A DNA stretch of 64,000 nucleotides from Muribaculum gordoncarteri (GTDB taxonomy: Bacteria; Bacteroidota; Bacteroidia; Bacteroidales; Muribaculaceae): positions 2,356,001 through 2,420,000 of the forward strand of contig NZ_CP039393.1 of assembly GCF_004803695.1 (NCBI RefSeq). The letters are read 5' to 3'. How positions within the stretch are numbered: position 1 is the first letter of the stretch; each line of letters opens with the position of its first letter. Shown here piece by piece: positions 36,791 to 46,409 of the stretch. The notes beneath the pieces were generated by a model. It was not told the DNA's origin, searched no databases, and was given only the letters and a program-made list of their open reading frames with translations. A program made the translations under genes and the position numbers.

Positions 36791-37462
36791 ATGAACGACA
36801 TAGCGCAACGCATACACGACATCAAAGCCAATCTCCCCGGAAACGTGGAGCTGGTAGCTGTGTCAAAATTCCACCCCAAGGAAGCCATAATGGAGGCTTA
36901 CGAAGGTGGTCACCGAGTATTCGGCGAAAGTCGTGCCAATGAACTGGTCGAAAAAGCACGTTCACTGCCCGATGACATAGAGTGGCACTTCATAGGCCAC
37001 CTGCAGACCAACAAGGTGTCAACCGTAGTACCCTACGTGAAGATGATTCAAAGTGTCGACTCGGAGCGACTGCTTATTAAGATCAACAATGCAGCATGCG
37101 ACACATCCCGTCAGGTTGATGTGCTCCTTCAGCTTCACGTGGCCTTGGAAGAAACCAAATTCGGATTCACACTCGATGAAATCGACGCGCTGCTCGGCAC
37201 CGGGTTGCTCGACCGGCTCAACATGGTAAAGGTAAGAGGCGTCATGGGCATGGCCTCGAATGTCGACGACGAAAACAGAATACGACAGGATTTCATGGCC
37301 ATAAAATCGGCTTTCGACGCGCTAAAAGGGAAATATTTCGCTGACGACAGTGATTTCAACATCATAAGCATGGGCATGAGCCACGACTATGAAACAGCCG
37401 TGGAATGTGGCAGCAACATGGTCAGAATAGGGACAACAATATTTGGAGAGAGAGAATATTAG
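36791..37462 (+). CDS. YggS family pyridoxal-phosphate homeostasis protein
   Basis: This 223-residue single-domain TIM-barrel protein binds PLP without known catalysis and helps keep PLP and amino-acid pools balanced. Lys26 in VELVAVSKFHPKEAI is the PLP lysine. FGESRANELVEKA, WHFIGHLQTNKV and ISMGMSHDYETAVECGSNMVRIGTTIFGER are family signatures. The ATG at 36791 fits the family start. A longer frame would overlap the DUF4494 gene. A terminator follows. Confidence 0.93.
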   Translation: MNDIAQRIHDIKANLPGNVELVAVSKFHPKEAIMEAYEGGHRVFGESRANELVEKARSLPDDIEWHFIGHLQTNKVSTVVPYVKMIQSVDSERLLIKINNAACDTSRQVDVLLQLHVALEETKFGFTLDEIDALLGTGLLDRLNMVKVRGVMGMASNVDDENRIRQDFMAIKSAFDALKGKYFADDSDFNIISMGMSHDYETAVECGSNMVRIGTTIFGEREY

Positions 37463-37465
37463 TAA

Positions 37466-37523
37466 TTCAGCCGATTTGCATTATGTTTTATAGCATCATT
37501 GCAATGTCGGCTGAAATTTTTTA
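37466..37523 (+). terminator. Terminator after the YggS-type gene
   Basis: TTCAGCCGA (37466-37474) pairs with TCGGCTGAA (37507-37515), with further pairing inside, followed by ATTTTTTAG. Confidence 0.75.
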
Positions 37524-37591
37524 GTTAAATTTACGCGATTATACTGATATCTTAAATTAATCATCAAATAACCACCTGTTCATAACAAACA

Positions 37592-39007
37592 ATGGAAACA
37601 ACTCAATCTAAATCGAACGGACGATTAATCGCAATCATTGCAATGTTCTTCATATTCGCAATGATATCTTTCGTCACAAATCTTGCTGCCCCAATCGGCA
37701 CTATATGGGGAAATGAATTTGAAGGTAACAGCGTGCTCGGAATGATGGGCAACATGATGAACTTCCTCGCCTACCTCTTCATGGGTATCCCGGCAGGAAA
37801 CCTTCTCGTTAAAATCGATTATAAAAAGACCGCACTGTGGGCCATGGCAGTGGGCGTAATCGGTCTTTTCGTTCAATATCTTTCAGGAGTGATCGGTACC
37901 GACACCGCCCTCTTCTCAATGACATCAAGCATCGATGAAGGCGGACAAATGGTAACCAAGGAATTTGTAGTTCGCTTGAACTTCTTCGTATATCTGCTCG
38001 GAGCATTCATCTGCGGTTTCTGCGTGTGCATGCTCAACACTGTTGTAAACCCCATGCTCAACCTTCTCGGTGGCGGCGGTAACAAAGGCAACCAGCTTCT
38101 CCAGACAGGCGGTGCGCTCAACTCACTCTCGGGAACTCTTACTCCCCTCTTCGTAGGCGCACTCATCGGCCAGCTCTCCAAGTCAACCACAATGCAGGCC
38201 GTTGCTCCCCTGTTGTTCATCGCAATCGGCGTATTCGTTGCAGCATTCATCGTAATCTCATTCGTAAGCATACCCGAACCCAACCTTGCCAAGTCGGGCG
38301 CCAAGAAAGTAAAATACAGCCACAGCCCCTGGAACTTCCGTCACACCGTACTTGGTGTAATCGGTATATTCATCTACGTAGGTATCGAAATCGGCATCCC
38401 CGGCACCCTCAACTTCTACCTTGCCGACCAGAAGGCATCGGGAGCAGGCGTGATAGGTGACGCATCGACAATCGCCGGAGCCATTGTAGCAATCTACTGG
38501 CTGCTCATGCTCGTAGGCCGAAGCCTCAGTGGAGCCATCAGCGGCAAGATATCGACCCGCATTCAGCTCATCACCGTGTCGGCAGTAGGTATATGCCTCG
38601 TCATCGCAGCTATATGCCTTCCCAAGAGCATCACCGTTAGCGTGCCCTCATTCATCTACAGCGGCCCTGCCGGCGAAATAGCTTCGGTACCCGTAAGCGC
38701 CTATCTCCTCGTATTGTGCGGACTCTGCACATCGGTAATGTGGGGCGGCATCTTCAACCTTGCAGTTGAAGGCCTTGGCAAATACACCGCTCAGGCATCG
38801 GGCATCTTCATGATGATGGTTGTAGGCGGTGGCGTACTGCCTCTCGTTCAGCAATTCATAGCCAAGGAAGCCGGTTACATGACAAGCTACTGGCTCATCG
38901 TGGCATGCCTCGGCTATCTTCTCATCTACGGCCTCGTAGGTTGCAAGAATGTCAACACCGACATTCCCGTCGACATCGAGGAGGAGCTTAAAGAAGAACT
39001 CGTATAA
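37592..39007 (+). CDS. MFS sugar transporter, FucP-like
   Basis: This 471-residue inner-membrane protein has about 12 membrane helices in major facilitator layout. The N-terminal half has GNSVLGMMGNMMNFLAYLFMGIPAGNLLVKIDYKKTA, and a cytoplasmic loop follows near residue 230. The C-terminal half has IYVGIEIGIPGTLNFYLA and YWLLMLVGRSLSGAISGKIS. It most resembles FucP/hexose-proton symporters. The substrate is uncertain. transketolase follows 52 bases later, which hints at sugar or pentose uptake, but only by context. Confidence 0.83.
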   Translation: METTQSKSNGRLIAIIAMFFIFAMISFVTNLAAPIGTIWGNEFEGNSVLGMMGNMMNFLAYLFMGIPAGNLLVKIDYKKTALWAMAVGVIGLFVQYLSGVIGTDTALFSMTSSIDEGGQMVTKEFVVRLNFFVYLLGAFICGFCVCMLNTVVNPMLNLLGGGGNKGNQLLQTGGALNSLSGTLTPLFVGALIGQLSKSTTMQAVAPLLFIAIGVFVAAFIVISFVSIPEPNLAKSGAKKVKYSHSPWNFRHTVLGVIGIFIYVGIEIGIPGTLNFYLADQKASGAGVIGDASTIAGAIVAIYWLLMLVGRSLSGAISGKISTRIQLITVSAVGICLVIAAICLPKSITVSVPSFIYSGPAGEIASVPVSAYLLVLCGLCTSVMWGGIFNLAVEGLGKYTAQASGIFMMMVVGGGVLPLVQQFIAKEAGYMTSYWLIVACLGYLLIYGLVGCKNVNTDIPVDIEEELKEELV

Positions 39008-39059
39008 TGTAAATAAACATTATTAATCCTAATATAACAACCTAAACTTAATTAACCTT

Positions 39060-41090
39060 ATGGACAAAAACGTTTTAAATCGCGCAGCCGACAATATCCG
39101 TGTCCTTGCAGCTTCAATGGTGGAAAAGGCTAAGTCAGGCCACCCCGGAGGTGCTATGGGCGGTGCCGACTTTGTCAACGTGCTCTACTCTTCTTTCTTA
39201 GTAACCGATCCTGACAATCCCACCTGGATTGCACGTGACCGCTTCTTCCTCGATCCCGGTCACATGTCATCAATGCTATATGCAGTGCTCGCCCTTACCG
39301 GCAAGTACACCGTTGACGAGCTTAAGGAATTCCGCCAGTGGGGAAGCGTAACTCCCGGTCACCCCGAAGTTCATCCCGAACGTGGCGTTGAAAACACCTC
39401 AGGCCCCCTCGGACAAGGTCATGTAATGGCAGTAGGTAGCGCAATTGCCGAGCGCTTCCTCCAGGCTCGTTTCGGCGACTGGATTGCCCATAAGACTTAC
39501 GCATTCATCTCCGACGGTGGTATCCAGGAAGAGATTTCACAGGGCGCAGGCCGTCTTGCAGGATATCTCGGACTGAACAACCTCATCATGTTCTACGACA
39601 GCAACGACATCCAGCTCTCTACCGAGGTTAAGGCCGTTACTGCCGAAGACACCGCCGCCAAGTATCGCGCTTGGAACTGGAACGTAATCGAAGTTGACGG
39701 TACCGATCCCCTTGCAATGGCAGGAGCTCTCGAAACCGCCATCGAGGAGAAGCATCGTCCTACAATAATCATAGGCAAGACCGTTATGGGTCGCGGCGCA
39801 GTCACCGCCGAAGGCGAGTCTTACGAAGGCAAGTGCTCAACCCACGGTAACCCCTTGAGCAAGTCAGGTGCATCCTACGAAAAGACCATGGAGCACCTCG
39901 GAGCCGATCCCAAGGATCCCTGGCACATCTGGGAAGACACCAAGAAGCTCTATGCCGACCGTGCCGAAGTGCTTCGCGCAACAGTGAAGCTCCGTCACGA
40001 AGAGGAGAAGGCTTGGCGTGCAGCCAATCCCGAGCAGGCTGCTCTTCTTGACAGCTACATTGCAGGCAAGCTTCCCGAAATCGACTGGAAGGCTATCGCC
40101 CACAAGCCCAACATCGCAACCCGTCAGGCATCGGCCGATGTACTCGGCGAGCTCGCAAAGAAGGTTGGCAACATGATTGTAGCTTCAGCCGACCTTGCCA
40201 ACTCTGACAAGACCGACGGATTCCTCAAGAACACCCACGCCCTCACTCACGGCGACTTCAGCGGCGCATTCCTTCAGGCAGGTGTTGCCGAGCTTACAAT
40301 GGCAGCCATCATGAACGGTATAGCACTCCACGGAGGTTGCATCGCAGCTTGCGGTACATTCTTCGTATTCTCCGACTACATGAAGCCCGCAGTGCGTATG
40401 GCAGCCCTTATGGAACTTCCCGTTAAGTACATCTGGACACACGACGCATTCCGCGTAGGCGAGGACGGCCCGACTCACGAACCCGTTGAGCAGGAAGCCC
40501 AGATACGCCTCATGGAAGAGCTCCGCAACTTCAAAGGCGAACCCAGCATGCTCGTTCTCCGTCCCGGTGACGCTGCTGAAACATCGGTTTGCTGGAAGAT
40601 GGCCATGGAGAACACCAAGACTCCTACCGCCCTCATCCTCAGCCGTCAGGACATCCCCGACCTGCCCGCAGCAAGCGGCGACCGCTACAACGAAGCACTC
40701 GGCGCTGAAAAGGGCGGTTATGTGGTAGTAGACGCAGCCAACCCCGATGTAACCCTCGTTGCCAACGGTTCAGAAGTATCACTTCTCGTAGAGGTTGCCA
40801 AGCTTCTCGGCGCCGAAGGCGTAACTGCACGCGTTGTGTCAGTTCCCTCAATCGGCCTGTTTGAAGTACAGCCTCAGGATTACCGCGACAGCGTTATTCC
40901 CGCCAACGGCAAGGTATTCGGTCTTACCGCCGGTCTTCCCTCTACCCTTCGCGGCGTAGTAGGTCGCAACGGCGAAGTATTCGGTCTTGACCACTTCGGA
41001 GCATCGGCACCCTACAAGGTACTTGATGAGAAGTTCGGCTTCACCGCTCCCGCAGTTCTTGCTCAGGTTAAAGCCTATCTTGCAAAATAA
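39060..41090 (+). CDS. tkt: Transketolase
   Basis: This 676-residue thiamine-diphosphate enzyme of the pentose phosphate pathway has the N-terminal ThDP domain with MVEKAKSGHPGGAMGGADF, SGPLGQGHVMAVG and the metal-binding region DGGIQEEISQG. The pyrimidine domain has GIALHGGCIAACGTFFVFSDYMKPAVRMAALM and HDAFRVGEDGPTHEPVEQ. The C-terminal domain ends near AVLAQVKAYLAK. The start is close to the family norm. Two hairpins close the unit. Confidence 0.96.
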   Translation: MDKNVLNRAADNIRVLAASMVEKAKSGHPGGAMGGADFVNVLYSSFLVTDPDNPTWIARDRFFLDPGHMSSMLYAVLALTGKYTVDELKEFRQWGSVTPGHPEVHPERGVENTSGPLGQGHVMAVGSAIAERFLQARFGDWIAHKTYAFISDGGIQEEISQGAGRLAGYLGLNNLIMFYDSNDIQLSTEVKAVTAEDTAAKYRAWNWNVIEVDGTDPLAMAGALETAIEEKHRPTIIIGKTVMGRGAVTAEGESYEGKCSTHGNPLSKSGASYEKTMEHLGADPKDPWHIWEDTKKLYADRAEVLRATVKLRHEEEKAWRAANPEQAALLDSYIAGKLPEIDWKAIAHKPNIATRQASADVLGELAKKVGNMIVASADLANSDKTDGFLKNTHALTHGDFSGAFLQAGVAELTMAAIMNGIALHGGCIAACGTFFVFSDYMKPAVRMAALMELPVKYIWTHDAFRVGEDGPTHEPVEQEAQIRLMEELRNFKGEPSMLVLRPGDAAETSVCWKMAMENTKTPTALILSRQDIPDLPAASGDRYNEALGAEKGGYVVVDAANPDVTLVANGSEVSLLVEVAKLLGAEGVTARVVSVPSIGLFEVQPQDYRDSVIPANGKVFGLTAGLPSTLRGVVGRNGEVFGLDHFGASAPYKVLDEKFGFTAPAVLAQVKAYLAK

Positions 41091-41119
41091 TTTGCATCGA
41101 CAATCTTGATTAAAATAAG

Positions 41120-41153
41120 CAGGGGATGCCCGTAAAGGCATCCCCTGTTCTAT
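41120..41153 (+). terminator. Terminator after tkt
   Basis: A perfect 11-bp stem CAGGGGATGCC / GGCATCCCCTG (41120-41130, 41137-41147) with a CGTAAA loop, then TTCTATTTAT. Confidence 0.8.
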
Positions 41154-41210
41154 TTATATCATCGCCCAAACGTAGGTTCTTGCGAGAACCGATTATGAAC
41201 CGTATACACC

Positions 41211-41259
41211 ACTAAAAGAAAAGGATTCAATCCCCACTAAGGGAATTGAATCCTTTTTA
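41211..41259 (-). terminator. Terminator of the sdhCAB operon, probably bidirectional
   Basis: AAAAGGATTCAATCCC (41219-41234) pairs with GGGAATTGAATCCTTTT (41241-41257) with one bulge. T-runs lie on both sides: TTTTCTTTTAG on the minus strand and TTTTT on the plus strand. It lies 20 bases after the sdhB stop. Confidence 0.85.
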
Positions 41260-41279
41260 AGTATTGGATAAGGGAATTA

Positions 41280-42029
41280 TTATTCCTTGATCTTAGCCTT
41301 GATGAACTCGCGGTTAAGACGAGCGATGTTGCTCAGCGAGATGCACTTGGGACATTCAGCGGCACAAGCACCTGTGTTGGTACAGTTACCGAATCCAAGC
41401 TCATCCATCTTCTTAACCATTGCACGAGCGCGACGGGCACGCTCAACCTGACCCTGGGGAAGAAGAGCAAACTGGCTTACCTTAGCCGAAACGAAGAGCA
41501 TTGCCGATCCGTTCTTACAAGCAGCCACACAGGCACCGCAACCTATACAGGTAGCCGAGTCCATAGCAGCGTCAGCTGCAGTCTTGGCGATAGGAAGGCT
41601 GTTGGCATCCTGAGCGCCGCCACAGTTGAACGATACATAACCGCCGGCCTGCTGAATCTTGTCAAATGCATTACGGTCGACCATGAGGTCCTTTATAACG
41701 GGGAATGCAGCCGAACGCCAGGGCTCTACGGTGATTGTTTCACCATCGTGGAAGCGGCGCATATAGAGCTGGCATGTTGTAGCTCCGGTAGCGGGTCCGT
41801 GGGGATGTCCGTTGATATAGAGTGAGCACATACCGCAGATACCCTCGCGGCAGTCGTGGTCGAAGACTACGGGCTCTTCATGATTCTCAACGAGCTGCTC
41901 GTTAAGGATGTCAAGAGTTTCAAGGAAAGAGGTGTCGGTATCGGTCTCGACTGTATAAGTCTTGAATTCACCCTTAGCCTTTGGCCCGGCTTGACGCCAA
42001 ATCTTAAGATTAACAGTTATATTTGCCAT
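41280..42029 (-). CDS. sdhB: Succinate dehydrogenase/fumarate reductase iron-sulfur subunit
   Basis: This 249-residue electron-transfer subunit is last in the minus-strand operon. The N-terminal [2Fe-2S] site is in [23 protein letters not shown] with a further Cys downstream. The C-terminal ferredoxin-like part has [18 protein letters not shown] and [15 protein letters not shown], which ligate the other clusters. In anaerobic Bacteroidales the complex mainly reduces fumarate, and direction cannot be read from sequence. It begins 31 bases after the flavoprotein gene. Confidence 0.95.
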   Translation of the reverse strand: MANITVNLKIWRQAGPKAKGEFKTYTVETDTDTSFLETLDILNEQLVENHEEPVVFDHDCREGICGMCSLYINGHPHGPATGATTCQLYMRRFHDGETITVEPWRSAAFPVIKDLMVDRNAFDKIQQAGGYVSFNCGGAQDANSLPIAKTAADAAMDSATCIGCGACVAACKNGSAMLFVSAKVSQFALLPQGQVERARRARAMVKKMDELGFGNCTNTGACAAECPKCISLSNIARLNREFIKAKIKE

Positions 42030-42060
42030 TTGAGTTTACTTTCTAATGTTGTGTGAAATT

Positions 42061-44037
42061 TTATGACTTATAGTTACGTGTCTGAACCTTGATAGCCTCA
42101 TAGTGCAGGGGCTCCTTGATGAGTTCGGGCGCCTTTTCGTCGCTTCCCTGGTAATCCCAGCATGAAACGTAGAAGTAGTTGGCGTCGTCACGCTTGGCCT
42201 CGCCCTCTTCAGTCTGATACTCTTCACGGAAGTGACCGCCGCAGCTTTCGTTACGGTTAAGAGCGTCATAAGCGATGAGCTCACCCATGGTGATGAAGTC
42301 GTTCAGGCGGAATGCCTTGTCGAGCTCAACATTCATGCCTTCGGCAGTACCGGGCACATAAAGGTTGGTTTCAAATTCCTTACGTATTTCTTTCAGGCGC
42401 TGAAGAGCAATCTTCAAGCCCTCTTCGTTACGTGCCATTCCGACATACTCCCACATAACGTGTCCGAGTTCCTTGTGGATAGAGTCGACCGAACGCTTTC
42501 CGTTGGTCTTGAGGAGCTTCTCCTGAGCGGCGATACACTTGGCCTCGGCTTCGTCAAATTCCTTGGTGTCGGTTGAGAAGCGGGGAACTGTAATCTGATC
42601 CGACAGATAGTTCTGGATTGTGTAGGGAAGCACGAAATAACCGTCGGCAAGACCCTGCATAAGAGCCGAAGCACCAAGACGGTTGGCACCGTGATCCGAG
42701 AAGTTACATTCGCCGATGGCAAACAAGCCCTTCAACGAAGTCTGCAACTCATAGTCAACCCAGATACCACCCATTGTATAGTGGATAGCGGGGAATATCA
42801 TCATCGGTTCGTCGTAAGGCGATACATCGGTGATCTCCTCATACATGTCGAAGAGGTTGCCGTAGCGCTGTGCCACTGCATCCTTGCCAAGACGGTTGAT
42901 GGCGTCGCTGAAATCGAGGAACACGGCAAGACCGGTGTTGTTGACACCGAAGCCCTTGTCGCAGCGTTCCTTGGCGGCACGCGATGCAACGTCACGGGGT
43001 ACGAGGTTACCGAATGCCGGATAGCGGCGCTCGAGATAGTAGTCGCGATCCTCTTCGGGAATCTGCGAACCGCGAATCTCACCTGCCTGAAGCTTCTGAG
43101 CATCCTCAAGTTTCTTGGGAACCCAGATGCGGCCGTCGTTACGAAGCGACTCCGACATGAGGGTCAGCTTTGACTGCTTGTCGCCGTGTACGGGAATACA
43201 TGTGGGGTGAATCTGAACGTAGGCGGGGTTTGCGAAGTATGCGCCCTTGCGGTAGCATGCCATAGCAGCGCTACAGTTACATCCCATTGCGTTGGTCGAA
43301 AGGAAGTAAGCGTTACCGTAACCGCCGGTGGCGATAACCACTGCGTGAGCAGCAAAACGCTCAAACTTACCTGTTACAAGATTCTTGGCGATAATACCGC
43401 GGGCACGGCCGTCGATCATAACCACGTCGTGCATCTCGTAACGGTTGTAGCTCTTCACCTTGCCGAGCTGAATCTGACGGTTAAGCGAAGAGTAGGCACC
43501 GAGAAGGAGCTGCTGACCGGTCTGGCCCTTGGCATAGAATGTACGTGACACCTGGGCACCGCCGAATGAACGGTTGGCAAGCAAGCCGCCGTATTCACGT
43601 GCGAAAGGTACGCCCTGAGCCACACACTGGTCGATGATGTTGTTTGACACCTCGGCAAGACGATAAACGTTGGCCTCGCGTGCACGGTAGTCACCACCCT
43701 TTACAGTATCATAGAATAGACGATACACCGAGTCACCGTCGTTCTGATAGTTCTTTGCTGCGTTTATACCACCCTGCGCTGCAATTGAGTGAGCACGACG
43801 GGGAGAATCCTGAATGCAGAAATTCAATACGTTGAATCCCATTTCGGCAAGCGAAGAGGCAGCCGAAGCTCCGGCAAGACCGGTACCTACGACGATGATG
43901 TCGAGGCGACGCTTGTTGGCGGGGTTCACGAGTTTTTGATGAGCCTTGTAGTTGGTCCATTTCTCAGCGATAGGACCTTCCGGGATTTTAGAATCGGCCG
44001 GATTCATCACTTTAACGTTTTCTTTAGTATTTTCCAT
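42061..44037 (-). CDS. sdhA: Succinate dehydrogenase/fumarate reductase flavoprotein subunit
   Basis: This 658-residue catalytic subunit interconverts succinate and fumarate. The Rossmann FAD motif is [25 protein letters not shown] at about residues 46-70. His83 in [14 protein letters not shown] is the probable covalent FAD attachment site. Active-site regions include [30 protein letters not shown] and [17 protein letters not shown]. The C-terminal helical domain is complete. It sits between the cytochrome b and iron-sulfur subunit genes. Confidence 0.96.
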   Translation of the reverse strand: MENTKENVKVMNPADSKIPEGPIAEKWTNYKAHQKLVNPANKRRLDIIVVGTGLAGASAASSLAEMGFNVLNFCIQDSPRRAHSIAAQGGINAAKNYQNDGDSVYRLFYDTVKGGDYRAREANVYRLAEVSNNIIDQCVAQGVPFAREYGGLLANRSFGGAQVSRTFYAKGQTGQQLLLGAYSSLNRQIQLGKVKSYNRYEMHDVVMIDGRARGIIAKNLVTGKFERFAAHAVVIATGGYGNAYFLSTNAMGCNCSAAMACYRKGAYFANPAYVQIHPTCIPVHGDKQSKLTLMSESLRNDGRIWVPKKLEDAQKLQAGEIRGSQIPEEDRDYYLERRYPAFGNLVPRDVASRAAKERCDKGFGVNNTGLAVFLDFSDAINRLGKDAVAQRYGNLFDMYEEITDVSPYDEPMMIFPAIHYTMGGIWVDYELQTSLKGLFAIGECNFSDHGANRLGASALMQGLADGYFVLPYTIQNYLSDQITVPRFSTDTKEFDEAEAKCIAAQEKLLKTNGKRSVDSIHKELGHVMWEYVGMARNEEGLKIALQRLKEIRKEFETNLYVPGTAEGMNVELDKAFRLNDFITMGELIAYDALNRNESCGGHFREEYQTEEGEAKRDDANYFYVSCWDYQGSDEKAPELIKEPLHYEAIKVQTRNYKS

Positions 44038-44045
44038 ATCGCTAA

Positions 44046-45029
44046 TTAGTTTTCGGGTTGTTCTTCAATCGGTTGAGCGGCAGGAGCTGCTTCATTGTCA
44101 ATCATGAAGTAGTCGAGGAACGCCTTGGCATGCTGATACTTCGACAGCAATTCCTGATGTCCTTCGGGAGTAAGACCGGTCTGCATCTGAACCTGAGGAT
44201 CGCTGAGCTGAGCGGCAAACTGAGGATCGCTGAGCACATTTAGGTTCTGCTCGATAACCATCGGGAGCTGCTCGGTTGAAACGCGGTCAACGGGAAGACC
44301 TACCATCTTGCCGATAACGCCTACATACTGGCTGCGGAGTGCATCGTCAGTCTTGTAGAAATCGTTGTGAGCGTTTACGGTGAACACTACTGCCTGAGCA
44401 ATGAAGAGGGCAATAACGATTGTTGTCCACCAGCAAGAAATCTTCTTGAGGCGAGGAAGCCAGGTGTCATTGTCCCAACCGCATGACTGGAACATCGACC
44501 AGAAACCATGGTTCATGTGGAACCACAATGCGATGAAGCCGATGATGTAGACGATCGGAGTGTAAACCATGGAGAAAGCCTCCTGGATGAACAGCGTACC
44601 CATCGACGGAGGAAGTGTGCCTTCCACACCGCGAATTTCCTGAAGCTGCATCTTGGCCCAGAACTGGATGAGATGCACAACAAGGAATGCAAGTACAACG
44701 ATACCGAGCACGAGCATGTTCTGCGAAGACCATTCTACGCTCTTGGGCTTGGCGGTTACAGCATAGCGGTCGTTACCGCGAGCCTTACGGTTTTGAAGTG
44801 TCAACCACACTGCATAAATAATGTGTATGATGAAGAGAAGCGCAAGACCGGCCGAGGCAGCAAGTGCATACCAGTTGGCGCCAAGCAACTCACATATTAC
44901 ATTGTAAGATGCCGGCCAGACAATGGCTACTGCGTTCATCAAGCAGTGAAACGTTACAAATAGGACGAGGCACGCTCCGGTGATAGCCATGACGAGCTTC
45001 CTTCCTATAGATGAGCTTGTTAACCACAT
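44046..45029 (-). CDS. sdhC: Succinate dehydrogenase/fumarate reductase cytochrome b subunit, extended
   Basis: This 327-residue membrane anchor belongs to the family with five helices and two haems. It shows [64 protein letters not shown] and [20 protein letters not shown], which carry the haem and quinone-region histidines. The usual family length is roughly 220-240 residues. Here about 90 extra residues follow the last helix. They are polar and Gln/Asp-rich and end in a Pro/Glu-rich tail ([15 protein letters not shown]). It is first in the operon. Confidence 0.93.
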   Translation of the reverse strand: MWLTSSSIGRKLVMAITGACLVLFVTFHCLMNAVAIVWPASYNVICELLGANWYALAASAGLALLFIIHIIYAVWLTLQNRKARGNDRYAVTAKPKSVEWSSQNMLVLGIVVLAFLVVHLIQFWAKMQLQEIRGVEGTLPPSMGTLFIQEAFSMVYTPIVYIIGFIALWFHMNHGFWSMFQSCGWDNDTWLPRLKKISCWWTTIVIALFIAQAVVFTVNAHNDFYKTDDALRSQYVGVIGKMVGLPVDRVSTEQLPMVIEQNLNVLSDPQFAAQLSDPQVQMQTGLTPEGHQELLSKYQHAKAFLDYFMIDNEAAPAAQPIEEQPEN

Positions 45030-45102
45030 AGTAGTTTTGAAATTAGAAAATTAGAAAATTAATTGATTATTGTAAGTTACTTAAAAGCTATCGATTACTA
45101 TG

Positions 45103-45134
45103 CAAAATTAAGATAATTTATGCGCTGCTACAAA
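45103..45134 (-). promoter_or_regulatory. Promoter of the sdhCAB operon
   Basis: On the minus strand TTTG (45131-45134) precedes TAATTTTG (45103-45110) by 20 bases, 73 bases before the sdhC start. Confidence 0.65.
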
Positions 45135-45614
45135 TATTAAAGAAAAAATTCATTATTAAATGTGTCTTTTTGATACCGTGACATCGAAAATATATGTTAT
45201 AAAACATAAACGCGTTTTTTTGCCGATAAAAATTGTGTAAATACAATCAAAAATACTTAAACTTGCACTGTGAAATTATACAAACCAAAACAATTAACTA
45301 AAACAACAATTATATCGTTATTTTTAACCCTCTTTTTCACCTAAGCAAAACAGATGATAAAACGCCTGTTTATTTTTGTAGCACGAAAAAAGGCGACCTG
45401 AAAAAATCATGTAAATACCACCAGACAACATTCAAGTAAAAACATTCAAAGAATCCATCAATAATAGTAGATAGATTTCTCATGAATTTAAGGACGGCAG
45501 GGCTTGTGATAAGTAATGCCGTCTGTTTTTTGTGTATTAGACGGTTTATGTGTAATTTTACACCCTTAAACGGCCGATTGCCGTCAACAACATCACAATC
45601 ACAGTAATCGTAAA
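45135..45614. other. Long AT-rich intergenic region between sdhC and the DUF5715 gene
   Basis: No protein gene is supported. The first half is very AT-rich, with A/T runs. The middle holds a plus-strand TATTTTTG box (45371-45378) and a hairpin with a T-run (45493-45531), listed separately as a candidate small RNA. A 39-codon frame from the ATG at 45482 has no coding character. Confidence 0.5.
45385..45531 (+). ncRNA. Candidate small RNA
   Basis: TATTTTTG at 45371-45378 could start a transcript near 45385. GACGGCA (45493-45499) and TGCCGTC (45517-45523) form a stem followed by TGTTTTTTG, a plausible terminator. The roughly 145-base product has no open frame of note. No -33 element is seen, and I recognise no known RNA family. 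Confidence 0.35.
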
Positions 45615-46409
45615 ATGAATCATATAACCCGATACATCACTGCGGCTATAGCGTTAACGGCCATCGTTTGGCTCACGGTACTATGCACAAGAAGCTGTTC
45701 AAGCGACTCTTCACAGGCTTTTCCGTCGACGGTGGACACAATCAACAACTTCTATACTCATCTCGATTCGATGCCCGACGGAGGGTGTGTAAAGCTGAAA
45801 ATCAACCCGATAGGCGGTTCTTTGCCGCGAGTGTTCAACGACAGCAACTACATTCATCTGAACGAAGCACAGGCTATAGGCATAAAACCCATCTCCAATC
45901 CGGCCGACGCATGGCACATAAATCGTCCGTTGCGTCACATAGGCACCTGCCGCGAATATTACCTCGACGACCTCACCCACTCGCTCCCGTTTCTCGTGCC
46001 CGAAGCGGCCGACCTGCTGCGTGACATAGGCCAACGCTTCAACGACTCGCTCATGGCCCGTGGTGGCGGCAGCTACCGATTGAAAGTGACGAGCGTACTA
46101 CGCACAGGCAGCAGCGTCACCAGCCTGCGCCGCCGAAATGTCAACGCGGTAGAGGCATCGGCCCATCAGTACGGAACCACCTTCGACATCAGCTATGCCA
46201 AATTCATCTGCGACTCGGTGACGGTGGCGCGCACACAGGAAGACCTAAAAAACCTGCTTGCCGAGGTTTTGAAGCAACTTCGCGACGAGCAACGCTGTTA
46301 TGTAAAGTATGAGCGCAAGCAAGGTTGCTTCCACATAACCGCCCGACGGCCTAAAAACGACAACATAGAATCATCATACGATGGAAAAGAACAAGCAAAA
46401 GAGTCCTAA
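45615..46409 (+). CDS. DUF5715 family protein, M15-like peptidase fold
   Basis: This 264-residue envelope protein has an N-terminal hydrophobic segment (ITAAIALTAIVWLTVLC). The body fits DUF5715. Around residues 155-195, SVLRTGSSVTSLRRRNVNAVEASAHQYGTTFDISY resembles the zinc-binding SxHxxGxAxD motif of D-Ala-D-Ala carboxypeptidases, with His and Asp retained. KQGCFHI near the end could supply the third ligand. A peptidoglycan peptidase role is plausible but unproven. Its last 29 bases overlap the AsmA-like gene. Confidence 0.8.
   Translation: MNHITRYITAAIALTAIVWLTVLCTRSCSSDSSQAFPSTVDTINNFYTHLDSMPDGGCVKLKINPIGGSLPRVFNDSNYIHLNEAQAIGIKPISNPADAWHINRPLRHIGTCREYYLDDLTHSLPFLVPEAADLLRDIGQRFNDSLMARGGGSYRLKVTSVLRTGSSVTSLRRRNVNAVEASAHQYGTTFDISYAKFICDSVTVARTQEDLKNLLAEVLKQLRDEQRCYVKYERKQGCFHITARRPKNDNIESSYDGKEQAKES

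Noticed and set aside
41174-41190. Small hairpin GGTTCT/AGAACC between tkt and sdhB
   Set aside because: It is only 6 bp without a T-run and lies between two much stronger terminators that explain the gap.
45482-45604. A short frame starting at the ATG at 45482 that could encode about 39 residues
   Set aside because: It reads straight through the hairpin and T-run, has no coding character, and sits where a terminator is the better explanation.
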